NCBI GenBank assembly: GCA_018002295.1 | Contig: JAGNGI010000019.1 | Span: 1-33,115, forward strand | Direction of reading: 5' to 3' | DNA: 33,115 nucleotides | DNA from: Fidelibacterota bacterium | Lineage (GTDB): Bacteria; Fidelibacterota; UBA2242 | Part shown: one piece after another, positions 16,929 through 25,409 of the stretch | How the letters are laid out: every line of letters begins with the position of its first letter | Numbering within the stretch: the first letter of the stretch is position 1 | Made by a program: the position numbers and the translations under genes | Notes under the pieces: model-generated | Told to the model about the DNA's origin: nothing | Database searches by the model: none | What the model saw: the letters and a program-made list of their open reading frames with translations, nothing else

Positions 16929-17270
16929 TCAATATGCGATTAGATTGGCTTTTTTTAGCATTAGGAGAAATTTTCCAACTCGTTCTGCAACTGGTTGGAT
17001 TTGCGCACCGAACTGACTTTCAAGTTCTTCACAGATAATCCCGGCGCTTTTATAGCCGTCGAATTTTATCCAGCAAGCCGAACCAATTTCATCCAGTTTC
17101 AATTTATAAAAATTATCGCGTCGGTTGCGCTGGAGTAACTTAATCAAAAATGGATTTTTGAATTTAGGTTTGAGTAATACGATTCTGCCATCAGCCTGAC
17201 ATTCGCTATTAACTAAAGGGCGAGGCACGATCTCGTACAAGTTCAATACCTCGCCCTTTTTATTTTTCAT
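16929..17270 (-). CDS. PqqD-family protein (RRE-type peptide-binding fold)
   Basis: A 113-residue protein with a C-terminal PqqD-like domain: KLDEIGSACWIKFDGYKSAGIICEELESQFGAQI, then a helix ending LLMLKKANLI. PqqD domains bind leader peptides of ribosomally made, modified peptides and present them to a modifying enzyme. No radical-SAM enzyme or precursor peptide is visible nearby. The N-terminal half (about 50 residues, basic) precedes the domain. I chose ATG 17270 over TTG 17273 because CTTCCTT (17278-17284, reverse complement AAGGAAG) lies seven bases away. It starts 18 bases after the OPT transporter stop on the same strand, so the two are co-transcribed and the domain may serve the transporter or a peptide it carries. 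Confidence 0.78.
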   Translation of the reverse strand: MKNKKGEVLNLYEIVPRPLVNSECQADGRIVLLKPKFKNPFLIKLLQRNRRDNFYKLKLDEIGSACWIKFDGYKSAGIICEELESQFGAQIQPVAERVGKFLLMLKKANLIAY

Positions 17271-17288
17271 CAAATAACTTCCTTGTGA

Positions 17289-19310
17289 TTACATAACGGC
17301 TGATGGTGGCGCCGGCTCATCGGCTTTGCCTGCATTTTTCAATGGAATGCTGACTAAAATCCAACCAATTAAACCGAAAATTAATAAACTGACTTCGAAT
17401 CGAAACGGAAGAAAATTAAAAATGCTCGGTAACCACTTGTCGTATCCGACTTTCAGAATAGCGAGTAATGCTACTAATAAACCAACTAAAGCTTCACCAG
17501 CGATCAATCCAGCGGCTAACAAGACTCCCGTATTTTCCACGCGTGATTTTTGGGCATCATTACAGCGACGTTTGGTAACATAATGATCAAGTAAACCCCT
17601 TATTAAACCGCCGACGAAAATGGCGAAGGTCGTTTCCAATCCCAAATACATACCGACACAGACCAACATCGGGCTTTTCACCTGCATTAAAATGAATCCC
17701 AGTCCCAACAAAATTCCGACGATTATCAATGGCCATGCCATCTCACCGCTGACGATACCTTGTGATAACATTGCCATTAAACTGGCTTGCGGTGCGGCAA
17801 GATTAGTACCGCCCAGACCAGTCCCGCCCATATTGATGTCGCCCTGATGGAGAATTATGAGCGGAATGAACATAACTACGGCAGAAAGAGCTACACCAAT
17901 TAAATCGCCGATTTGCATTTTCCAGGGTGTGCCGCCGAGAATGTGACCAACTTTTAAGTCTTGTAACATTTCACCAGCGACTGCAGCAGAAACACAGACT
18001 ACACCTGCAACGCCGAGCACGGCCGCTACTCCGGGCGTGCCTTTCATACCGAGAGCAACCATCAAAAGAGCGGCTACGATGAGAGTTGAAAGTGTCAGTC
18101 CACTAATTGGATTATTACTGGAACCAATAATACCAACCAGATAACCAGAAACTGCCGCAAAAAAGAAACCGGCGATGATCATTACGACCGTTGCCACTAA
18201 TGCGGCTATGACATTTTTCGCAAAAAATAAATAAATAAAGAAAGTTCCCACCGCCGCCAGAGAAATACCGAACATAACAGTCGTGAATTTTAAATCCTGC
18301 TCGGTGCGTTCGTTGACTTGAACCCCCTGAGCGGCTTTTTTAACATCGCTGATACTACGAGAAAGTCCATTGATTAGGCTTTTACGCATTTTAAAGAGAG
18401 TATAGATTGCGCTCATTAACATACCACCGACGGCTATTGGTCGCACTAAATTACGCCAGACCTGAGATGAAAGTGCCATCCAGGTGTCAGTGGTAACTGC
18501 AGTCGTATCCGGCAATATGGAAGGCGCAATAAAGTAAGTCAAAATCGGTACAAACAATCCCCACGCCAGCAAACCGCCACTGAAATTGAGTGAAGCTAAT
18601 TTCGGACCAATAATGTAGCCGACTCCGATATAAGCCGGACTAACGCGCGGCGCGGTTAGAACCATCCCGCTCTGACCAGTTGCCGAACCACTGCTACCAA
18701 GTTGAATGATGGCTTTTTTGAAGGTGATGAACCAATCCTTGAGATCGGTGAAGACTTTTAATGAAATCAAAGCCTGAATCCCAGCGCCTAATCCCATTGC
18801 GCCAAACAGAAACTTAGCTCCAGTACCACCTTTCTGACCGGCTTTGTGAATTTCAGCCGCGGCAACCGACTCCGGAAATGGCAGTTCCACATCTTCAACC
18901 ATTACCCGCCGAAGGAGTGCAACGAACAGTACACCGAGAACACCGCCGACCAGCATAATGGAGCTGGCAATCAGATAATTCGGTAAAGTGGCAAAATCCG
19001 TCCAGATTCCAGCGATATAAAATGCCGGAATCGTGAAAATTGCACCAGCGGCAACCGATTCACCAATCGAGCCGACCGTCCGGGCAAAATTTTCCTCGAG
19101 AATCGTGCCTTTCATCATACGCAAAATCGCCATACCAATAACGGCGGCGGGATAAGTAGCGGCAATCGTCATTCCGGCTTTTAAGCCGAGATAGGCGTTC
19201 GCCGCGCCCAGAACGACTGCCATAATCAAACCGATAATCAATGACCGGATAGTGAATTCTTTCATATCCGTATTAGCCGGTACGAACGGCTTAAACTTAT
19301 GCTCAGTCAA
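17289..19310 (-). CDS. OPT-family oligopeptide transporter
   Basis: An integral membrane protein of 673 residues with about 14-16 hydrophobic segments, matching the bacterial OPT (oligopeptide/YSL superfamily) proteins. Landmarks are the N-terminal KEFTIRSLIIGLIMAVVLG and NAYLGLKAGMTIAATYPAAVIGMAIL, the LPFPESVAAAEIHKAG motif and the GSSNNPISGLTLSTL motif. The family couples uptake of small peptides or metal chelates to protons. The start is TTG 19310, with AGGAGG five bases upstream. The PqqD-like gene follows directly. The rest of the window encodes an M49 peptidase and PepT, consistent with peptide use, but substrate range cannot be read from sequence. Confidence 0.93.
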   Translation of the reverse strand: MTEHKFKPFVPANTDMKEFTIRSLIIGLIMAVVLGAANAYLGLKAGMTIAATYPAAVIGMAILRMMKGTILEENFARTVGSIGESVAAGAIFTIPAFYIAGIWTDFATLPNYLIASSIMLVGGVLGVLFVALLRRVMVEDVELPFPESVAAAEIHKAGQKGGTGAKFLFGAMGLGAGIQALISLKVFTDLKDWFITFKKAIIQLGSSGSATGQSGMVLTAPRVSPAYIGVGYIIGPKLASLNFSGGLLAWGLFVPILTYFIAPSILPDTTAVTTDTWMALSSQVWRNLVRPIAVGGMLMSAIYTLFKMRKSLINGLSRSISDVKKAAQGVQVNERTEQDLKFTTVMFGISLAAVGTFFIYLFFAKNVIAALVATVVMIIAGFFFAAVSGYLVGIIGSSNNPISGLTLSTLIVAALLMVALGMKGTPGVAAVLGVAGVVCVSAAVAGEMLQDLKVGHILGGTPWKMQIGDLIGVALSAVVMFIPLIILHQGDINMGGTGLGGTNLAAPQASLMAMLSQGIVSGEMAWPLIIVGILLGLGFILMQVKSPMLVCVGMYLGLETTFAIFVGGLIRGLLDHYVTKRRCNDAQKSRVENTGVLLAAGLIAGEALVGLLVALLAILKVGYDKWLPSIFNFLPFRFEVSLLIFGLIGWILVSIPLKNAGKADEPAPPSAVM

Positions 19311-19684
19311 TTGTGCCTCCTGTGTTTAAAATGTTTATTATTCATATTAGAAAAATTTGGATAAAAGTAAAAAAAGCAAGAGTAATAATCAAGGAAAGTT
19401 TTATGAACATCATTCATAATTATTAAAACTCCAAAACGAGTATAGTAATCTGCAGTCATTGCTTGTGATTAAGTCGTACGTTAATTGTACGATTAGAAAA
19501 ACTTGAATTAAACCGCTGTGGGGCTTCCTTCGAGTTTGAATCTAAGTATTTTTCTGACTAAATCTGTAAAAAGCCTTCAAAATTTGACTTTATTCAAGTT
19601 TTGCCTTTTACCGATGAATAAATTTAATAGATAAAAATTTCTCTCATTGTTAATCCGTTACTGTATCTTAAATTTTTTATTACA
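19311..19684. other. Divergent spacer between OPT and RNase HII genes
   Basis: This 374-base AT-rich spacer should contain promoters for both divergent units. It holds an inverted repeat, TCGTAC (19474-19479) and GTACGA (19487-19492), separated by seven bases, which could be an operator. A TTGACT at 19584 has no clear -10 partner. No ORF or RNA gene is apparent. Confidence 0.45.
19474..19492. promoter_or_regulatory. Inverted repeat, possible operator
   Basis: TCGTAC and GTACGA are exact reverse complements separated by seven bases (19480-19486). The site is 164 bases upstream of the OPT start and 193 bases upstream of the RNase HII start. A 6-bp repeat can occur by chance; regulation is only a suggestion. 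Confidence 0.25.
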
Positions 19685-20677
19685 ATGAAAAATGAATTTC
19701 CAACTCTGGATTTTGAAAATAATCTCTGGGAGCAGGGAATAAGCCATATAGCCGGTGTGGATGAAGCCGGGCGCGGACCATTAGCTGGACCGGTAGTTGC
19801 CGCCGCAGTAGTTTTTGATAAAAGCAGTGAAATTATTAGTGGAATCCAAGATTCCAAGCAAATTTCTCCACGAAAACGAGAAAGATTGTTCGATGAAATA
19901 ATGAGTCAAGCAAAGGCGATTGGCATCGGTTTAGTTGAATCGGAAGAGATTGATCGTATAAATATCCTGAGAGCGACGCACAAAGCTATGCGTATGGCGA
20001 TTGGCCGCTTAAAGATCAACGTTCAGCATATTTTGGTTGACGGCAAACCTTTGCCAGATAAAATATATCCGCAGACGGCGATTATCGGCGGCGATCGTAA
20101 GTGTTATTCAATTGCGGCGGCTTCGATTATTGCCAAAGTTTACCGCGATCGCCTGATGCAACAGTACGATTCCGTTTTTCCGGGTTATGGTTTTGCCGAA
20201 CATAAAGGTTACGGAACTAAGAAACATCTTGAATCTATCGTGAAGTTGAAACCTTGTCCAATACATCGTATATCCTTTCGCGGGGTTACAGAATATATTG
20301 TGGATATAAACAAGTCGGCGAATACCCGCTGGCTCGGGAAATATGGTGAGGATTTAGCGACGCTTTATCTATTTCGGCACGGCTATCAAATAATTCAACG
20401 TAATTTCCATCTTGGCGCTTATGGCGAAATTGATATAATCGCACAGAAGGATAATAATCTCTGTTTTGTGGAAGTTAAAACACAGCGTCATACAAAATTT
20501 GGACCGCCTGAAGGCTGGGTAGATGAGCGAAAAATGCGCCAAATTGGACGGATCGCCTCTGGCTATTTATCCCAGTATCCAGTTGAAAATGTTGATTGTC
20601 GGTTCGATGTCGTAACTGTCAATCTAAACGGTAGCGAGGTTCAAATTGAACATTTACCGGATGCTTTTCGCCTATAA
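19685..20677 (+). CDS. rnhB: RNase HII fused to a YraN (UPF0102) domain
   Basis: A single 330-residue frame joins two proteins that are usually separate neighbours. Residues 1-200 are RNase HII, which cuts RNA in RNA-DNA hybrids and at single ribonucleotides: GVDEAGRGPLAGPVV (Asp26, Glu27), ILVDGKP (Asp119), YRDR (Asp155) and the CPIHRISF end. Residues 214-330 are a YraN-type endonuclease-like domain with GEDLATLYLFRHGYQI, GEIDIIA (Glu248, Asp250) and FVEVK (Glu263, Lys265), the PD-(D/E)xK-like pattern. The linker is about 12 residues (around 20285-20323) and I see no stop or frameshift. No SD precedes ATG 19685. The role of the YraN part is not established. Confidence 0.94.
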   Translation: MKNEFPTLDFENNLWEQGISHIAGVDEAGRGPLAGPVVAAAVVFDKSSEIISGIQDSKQISPRKRERLFDEIMSQAKAIGIGLVESEEIDRINILRATHKAMRMAIGRLKINVQHILVDGKPLPDKIYPQTAIIGGDRKCYSIAAASIIAKVYRDRLMQQYDSVFPGYGFAEHKGYGTKKHLESIVKLKPCPIHRISFRGVTEYIVDINKSANTRWLGKYGEDLATLYLFRHGYQIIQRNFHLGAYGEIDIIAQKDNNLCFVEVKTQRHTKFGPPEGWVDERKMRQIGRIASGYLSQYPVENVDCRFDVVTVNLNGSEVQIEHLPDAFRL

Positions 20678-20778
20678 ATAGCGCCTTTATTATTTTTGTA
20701 ATGGGGATGTTTGGAATCGTATATTTACGGTATAGATCAAGATCGTTATGTTATTAATGGAAAGAATGGGGTGAAATT

Positions 20779-22032
20779 ATGGAAGTAACATTAACAGTAA
20801 TATTAATCGGAGTTATAATTTTTTGTGCTCATTTATTTTCAGCAATTTATAGCCGAACGAAAATTCCGGATGTTCTGTTTCTTTTTCTAATTGGTTTATT
20901 GATTGGACCGATACTCGGTTTAGTGCAACCAGCCCATTTCGGAGCGGTCGGACGAGTGTTTACCACAATCACACTGATTATGATTCTGTTTGAAAGCGGT
21001 ATTGGTATTAGCCTGAGAGGTATCCGACAGTCGCTCAAAGGTTTATTAAGTCTTACAATTCTGAACTTTATTGTTTCTGTTATCGTTGTTGGAGGACTGG
21101 TTTTCCTATTTACAAGACTCGGTTTGATTCAATCGCTGATGGTTGGCGCAATTTTGGGTGGAACTTCTTCGGCAATCGTGATTCCGATTATTGATCAATT
21201 AGACATGCTGGAGGATTCCAAGCGAATCCTAATTTTTGAATCAATCATCAATGATGTGTTGTGTATTGTATTTACTTTTAGCCTGCTCCAGGCTTACAAA
21301 TTAGGCGAGATCAAAATCGGTTTAATGACACTGAAAATAATTGCCACTTTTATCATAGCCGCCGCATTTGGCGTGCTCGGAGCGTTAGCCTGGTCAGCGA
21401 TTCTTAATCGAAATAGAAATTTGGAAAACTCAACTTTTACGACGTTAGCCTTTATTTTTATTGTTTACGGAATTGTCGAATTGCTTGGTTTTAGCGGAGC
21501 CATTGCGGCACTGGTGTTCGGTTTTACAATTAGCAATGTATCTAAAATTAAATTTTCAATGTTCCGCTACAGTAATCGTTTGGAAACCACAGAACTCGAC
21601 AGTCGTGAGCGTGGTTTCTTCTCCGAAATATCATTTCTACTCAAGACTTTTTTCTTCATCTACATTGGTATTTCGATACAATTATCCGGCATTGGTCTTT
21701 TGGTGTTTGGATTATTATTAACGATTGCCATTTATGCTATACGAATTCCTGTAGTCAGTTTAACAATTCCCAAAGACACCCCAATTAAAGATGCCACTTT
21801 GTTTTCTGTAATCATTCCAAAAGGATTGGCGGCGGCCGTACTAGCTTCAGTACCGTTACAACAGGGTGTGGTTGGTGGAGAGGTGATTCAGAACCTGACC
21901 TATGCAGTTGTATTGCTTAGTATCATTATGACTTCAGTTTTGATATTTTTAGTTGATAAAACCAAACTGGCTGAAGTATACCAAGCTTTGCTGGGCAAAT
22001 TCAACAAGTCAATGTCAGCAAACGCGCACTAA
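20779..22032 (+). CDS. Cation/proton antiporter (CPA superfamily, NhaP-like)
   Basis: A 417-residue membrane protein with about 12-13 hydrophobic segments. The ESIINDVLCIVF motif contains the Asn-Asp pair of the CPA1/NhaP-type antiporter core. Additional family sequence includes IPDVLFLFLIGLLIGP, MILFESGIGISL and GGTSSAIVIPIID. It likely exchanges Na+ or K+ for protons, but the ion is not readable. It lacks the cytoplasmic RCK/TrkA-N domains of KefB-type channels. GGGGTG precedes ATG 20779. It stands 101 bases after rnhB and converges on the M49 gene. Confidence 0.9.
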   Translation: MEVTLTVILIGVIIFCAHLFSAIYSRTKIPDVLFLFLIGLLIGPILGLVQPAHFGAVGRVFTTITLIMILFESGIGISLRGIRQSLKGLLSLTILNFIVSVIVVGGLVFLFTRLGLIQSLMVGAILGGTSSAIVIPIIDQLDMLEDSKRILIFESIINDVLCIVFTFSLLQAYKLGEIKIGLMTLKIIATFIIAAAFGVLGALAWSAILNRNRNLENSTFTTLAFIFIVYGIVELLGFSGAIAALVFGFTISNVSKIKFSMFRYSNRLETTELDSRERGFFSEISFLLKTFFFIYIGISIQLSGIGLLVFGLLLTIAIYAIRIPVVSLTIPKDTPIKDATLFSVIIPKGLAAAVLASVPLQQGVVGGEVIQNLTYAVVLLSIIMTSVLIFLVDKTKLAEVYQALLGKFNKSMSANAH

Positions 22033-22203
22033 TTTTAGGTAGAAAACGCAATATCTTAAAGACAGCTTGACCTATTAGTTATTTATTTTGAACTAATTTT
22101 ATACATTGATTTTATCTTAAGGTATCAAACTACCGATTGAGTTTAAATCGAATCTAAGATTAAATTTTGACCTTTCGTCGAGGTGCTTATTTAATTTAAA
22201 TAG

Positions 22204-23898
22204 TTAGAACGTTATCGGATAAATCGGACGAATGTCGATCGGTAGATGCTCCAATTTCTTGACAGTTTCGGTGATTAGCGGAGTTGCAATACGATATTTT
22301 TCGATAATGGCTTTGGCGCCTTCGTAATCGCCTTTGGCTTCGATTAAAAGTAATTCCGCCGCAAGGTCTTTAATTGCGGTTTCGAGTTTAGCAGGGGCGA
22401 TAGTCAGTTTGCCGTCCGCGTCGGTCAAGAATGCACCTTTATCAATAAAGTAATTGAATTGGATTGCTACGCCACCGCCATGAGCTTCATTGATGCCGAA
22501 CCGTATTGAACGAAACATTCCGCCGAGATAAGTTGCCAGAGCCGTGTATTTTAAATCTTGAGCGAAAGCGCCTTTATCAATTAAGTACAAGTAGGAAAAA
22601 ATGCCCAGCACATCGGCTTTGCATTCCTCAATAGTGGAGTAACATTCCTTTAATTCATTGCGCACGGTAGTTTCACTACCGTCGGGATTTTTCAGGATTC
22701 CCGGTCCGAGACCATGGCAGACTTCGTGCATAAGCACGTGCGTAAAATAGGCGTCGAATGAGACGTTTTTAAGTGGTTCGGACGCTAAAATTTCATTGAC
22801 AATCGGAATCCAGCATTTTTCGTATTTGGCTTCGGCTACATTTTTCAACATTACTTTCTTGGAGCCTTTGGCGGAACGCACCCGCTCGTCGTTTGGCAAA
22901 TTAAAAGCCGTTGTTTGAACTCCGGCTTTGGTATCACCAGCTGAAAAAATTTCCTGTACGACTTTAATCGGTGAAACTTTACCGCGACTGTAATTGCGAT
23001 ATTCTTTGGCGAGTGGCAGGTTGGCTTCGATTTCATCGAGATATTTGGTTACTTTGGCTAATTTTTCGCTTTCGGCGTGGTCAACCATACAAATGAAGGC
23101 TTCGTAAGCGGCTTTGTAATTGAAAAGATTATCCTCGTACACTTCATACGGTCCGATGACGATTTCCAGGTCGCCGGCCAGGTCCATCCAATCCATATCG
23201 CTCTGGAAATAATCGTCGGTTTTAAGATCATCTGCCCGTTGGTTGAGATACTTTTTTAAAGTCGGGTCTTGAGTGATTTCGGCGGCTTCCGTCAACAAAT
23301 TAGAAATTGCATTGATATATGGTTCGTATTCTTGATGATAAGGAATTGCGACCAGTTGACCTTTTTGGCGCTTGATGATAGTAAATTCACTTTCAAAAGC
23401 CTTTTTCTGTTCAGGATGTTCGGCGATGAATTTCTCGAATTCTTCCCTGGTCATATCTTCCGGATAAAAACCGGCGCCGAGCGGTTTTTCCTTTTTGCCG
23501 ATAAACGGTTTATTGTGATCGATTCGGTTCCAAGGCCCAAACATAATCGTGAATAGTTCGAGATAAGGCAAATCGTTCTCATCGGTCGAAGTCTGTAATT
23601 TGGCCAGGATTTCCGGGTTTTCGGGATTGACCTGGATGAGAAACAACTGGTCAATGATGCGTCCGGTTTCGACCAGGCGCACCAGAACTTGCCGATCGGC
23701 AACCGAGAGTGACGATAGGTCACATTTCAGTTCCACAGGCGCAAGTTTATTAAGTTCAGCTTTTACATAAGCCAGATCGGCTTTGCTATTATCCACTTTA
23801 TCACCACACGTTACATTGCTTAAAGTCATAAAAATTCCCAGCCAGATCAGGTTGATAATTGCCCATATTGGGATTGATTTCTTAATAGATTGAAACAT
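22204..23898 (-). CDS. M49-family zinc dipeptidyl-peptidase with pentapeptide HExxH motif
   Basis: A zinc metallopeptidase related to dipeptidyl-peptidase III, which removes dipeptides from peptide N-termini. The metal site is H391-E-V-C-H followed by GLGPG, with the second motif EECKAD at 424-429 supplying the third ligand. Classical M49 enzymes have a six-residue HExxGH; the five-residue form was described from the Caldithrix abyssi enzyme. A hydrophobic segment (about 10-28) ends near Cys33, so it is exported or membrane-anchored; the NVTC sequence is a poor lipobox. Start ATG 23898 follows GGAGG (23903-23907), giving 564 residues; upstream codons up to 24021 overlap pepT and are not used. 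It follows pepT by 41 bases. Confidence 0.9.
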   Translation of the reverse strand: MFQSIKKSIPIWAIINLIWLGIFMTLSNVTCGDKVDNSKADLAYVKAELNKLAPVELKCDLSSLSVADRQVLVRLVETGRIIDQLFLIQVNPENPEILAKLQTSTDENDLPYLELFTIMFGPWNRIDHNKPFIGKKEKPLGAGFYPEDMTREEFEKFIAEHPEQKKAFESEFTIIKRQKGQLVAIPYHQEYEPYINAISNLLTEAAEITQDPTLKKYLNQRADDLKTDDYFQSDMDWMDLAGDLEIVIGPYEVYEDNLFNYKAAYEAFICMVDHAESEKLAKVTKYLDEIEANLPLAKEYRNYSRGKVSPIKVVQEIFSAGDTKAGVQTTAFNLPNDERVRSAKGSKKVMLKNVAEAKYEKCWIPIVNEILASEPLKNVSFDAYFTHVLMHEVCHGLGPGILKNPDGSETTVRNELKECYSTIEECKADVLGIFSYLYLIDKGAFAQDLKYTALATYLGGMFRSIRFGINEAHGGGVAIQFNYFIDKGAFLTDADGKLTIAPAKLETAIKDLAAELLLIEAKGDYEGAKAIIEKYRIATPLITETVKKLEHLPIDIRPIYPITF

Positions 23899-23939
23899 TT
23901 TTCCTCCATTTTGTATTATCTCATGTTCAATAAAATAAA

Positions 23940-25190
23940 TTACAGCGATTTTTCCACCCAAACCTGGACGAGATTCACCAAAGTTGCAACGGTCTTTTCC
24001 ATATCTTGCACGGAAATCCATTCCTGTTTGCTATGAAAATTATGACCGCCGGTAAAAATATTGGGAGTCGGAAGTCCCATAAAACAGAGCTTGGCGCCGT
24101 CAGTGCCACCTCGGATAATCTGAGTTTTGGGCTGAATTCCGGCACGTCGGGTAGCTTCCAGAGCATATTCGATGACTTTGGGATTCTCGGCCAGTTTTAC
24201 GTACATATTTTTATAGGATTCTTTGACTTCCAGTTCGATGCGCGCCCGCGGAAATTGGGAGGCGACTTGATCGCGAATTTCGTTCAAACGGACGGTTTTG
24301 GCGCGAATGCCATCGGCATCGAAGTCGCGCAATAAAACGCGTAGAGTGACTTTTTCAACGCCGCCTTCAATGACATAAGGATGGAGGTAACCTTCGCGTT
24401 TCTCGGTAGTTGCCGGACTCGGTTCACGATCAATTAATCTAACAATTTCAGCCGCAATCGGAATGGCATTGACCATTTTGCCTTTGGCGTAACCGGGATG
24501 AACGTTGATACCATGAACCGTGAAAATTCCGGCGCTGGCGTTGAAGGTTTCAATTTCGATTTCTCCGACTGTTTCACCGTCAACGGTATAAGCAAAGTCC
24601 GCCCCGAATTTCTTAACATCGAAATGGTCAGTACCGGCACCAACCTCTTCATCAGGCGTGAAGGCAATCCGCAAAGTGCCGTGTTTGATGTCTGGATGCT
24701 TTTGCAAGTAAGACAAAAAAGACATTATTTCGGCAATCCCGGCTTTATCATCGGCGCCCAATAGAGTTGTACCATCGGAAGTGACAATGTCCTCGCCGAT
24801 TTTTTCGGCTAAGATAGGGTTCTCGGATTGACGAATGATGACGTTAGGATCACCTGGTAATTTAATATCTCCACCTCGATAATTTTGATGAATAATCGGT
24901 TTAACGTCCTTACCGCTGACTTCCGGTGAAGTATCGAGATGAGCGATCAGCCCAATAACGGGAATCCTGGCGGCTTCAGTCGGCGCTAAATTGGAAGGCA
25001 AAGTTGCCATAACGATTCCGAATTCATCCATAGCGGCATCTTTTAATCCGAGGTCAATCAACTCTTTCACTAAAATTTTAGCTAAATCGAGTTGTTTTGC
25101 CGTACTCGGGTAACGGTCGGTGACATCTTCCTGGGATTGGGTGTCTATTTTCACGTAACGAAAAAAGTGTTCGAGTATCTCTTTATTCAT
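23940..25190 (-). CDS. pepT: Peptidase T (tripeptide aminopeptidase, M20B)
   Basis: A cytoplasmic zinc aminopeptidase that releases the N-terminal residue from tripeptides. The 416-residue protein carries the M20 signatures: GLIAHLDTSPE (metal His and Asp), LLGADDKAGIAEIMSFL (bridging Asp), FTPDEEVGAGTDHFD (catalytic Glu pair), YTVDGETVGEIEIETFNA and the C-terminal GGTDGAKLCFMGLPTPNIFTG with the HNFHSKQEW ligand segment. AAAGGAA precedes ATG 25190. It is the first gene of a unit with the M49 peptidase, so the pair would degrade oligopeptides to dipeptides and amino acids. Confidence 0.95.
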   Translation of the reverse strand: MNKEILEHFFRYVKIDTQSQEDVTDRYPSTAKQLDLAKILVKELIDLGLKDAAMDEFGIVMATLPSNLAPTEAARIPVIGLIAHLDTSPEVSGKDVKPIIHQNYRGGDIKLPGDPNVIIRQSENPILAEKIGEDIVTSDGTTLLGADDKAGIAEIMSFLSYLQKHPDIKHGTLRIAFTPDEEVGAGTDHFDVKKFGADFAYTVDGETVGEIEIETFNASAGIFTVHGINVHPGYAKGKMVNAIPIAAEIVRLIDREPSPATTEKREGYLHPYVIEGGVEKVTLRVLLRDFDADGIRAKTVRLNEIRDQVASQFPRARIELEVKESYKNMYVKLAENPKVIEYALEATRRAGIQPKTQIIRGGTDGAKLCFMGLPTPNIFTGGHNFHSKQEWISVQDMEKTVATLVNLVQVWVEKSL

Positions 25191-25287
25191 GAATTATTCC
25201 TTTCTGTCTCCTAATTTCACTGGCTATAAAATAGTAATTATTGATAACAATTTGTATATTAAAAAGTGCTTTTGGAAAGAAATTCTG

Positions 25288-25315
25288 TTGATGAGAAACA
25301 AATGTGTTTTATCAA
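25288..25315. promoter_or_regulatory. Imperfect palindrome upstream of the CDF gene
   Basis: A 28-base imperfect palindrome runs from TTGAT (25288-25292) to ATCAA (25311-25315), with several further pairs (including two G-T) inside and a short central loop. It lies in the divergent gap between pepT and the CDF transporter, 95 bases before the latter. Metal-sensor operators have this sort of size and AT content, but no known consensus is matched. Confidence 0.22.
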
Positions 25316-25409
25316 TACTTCACAACATTATATAAAAACAAAAACTCCTACATCCGTAATGAAACCACCAATCGTGAGCCTGTGATTCCCTTAAAAAGGA
25401 ATTTATAAT

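Noticed and set aside
22068-22110. TTAGTT / AACTAA repeat followed by TTTTAT after the antiporter gene
   Set aside because: The stem is six AT-rich pairs with a ten-base loop; too weak to call as a terminator.
23798-23812. Lipobox at Cys33 of the M49 protein
   Set aside because: The residues before Cys (N-V-T) do not fit the usual L-[AS]-[GA]-C pattern, so lipidation is not claimed.
23899-24021. N-terminal extension of the M49 peptidase
   Set aside because: It overlaps pepT and is unlike any signal peptide; GGAGG and the membrane segment support ATG 23898.
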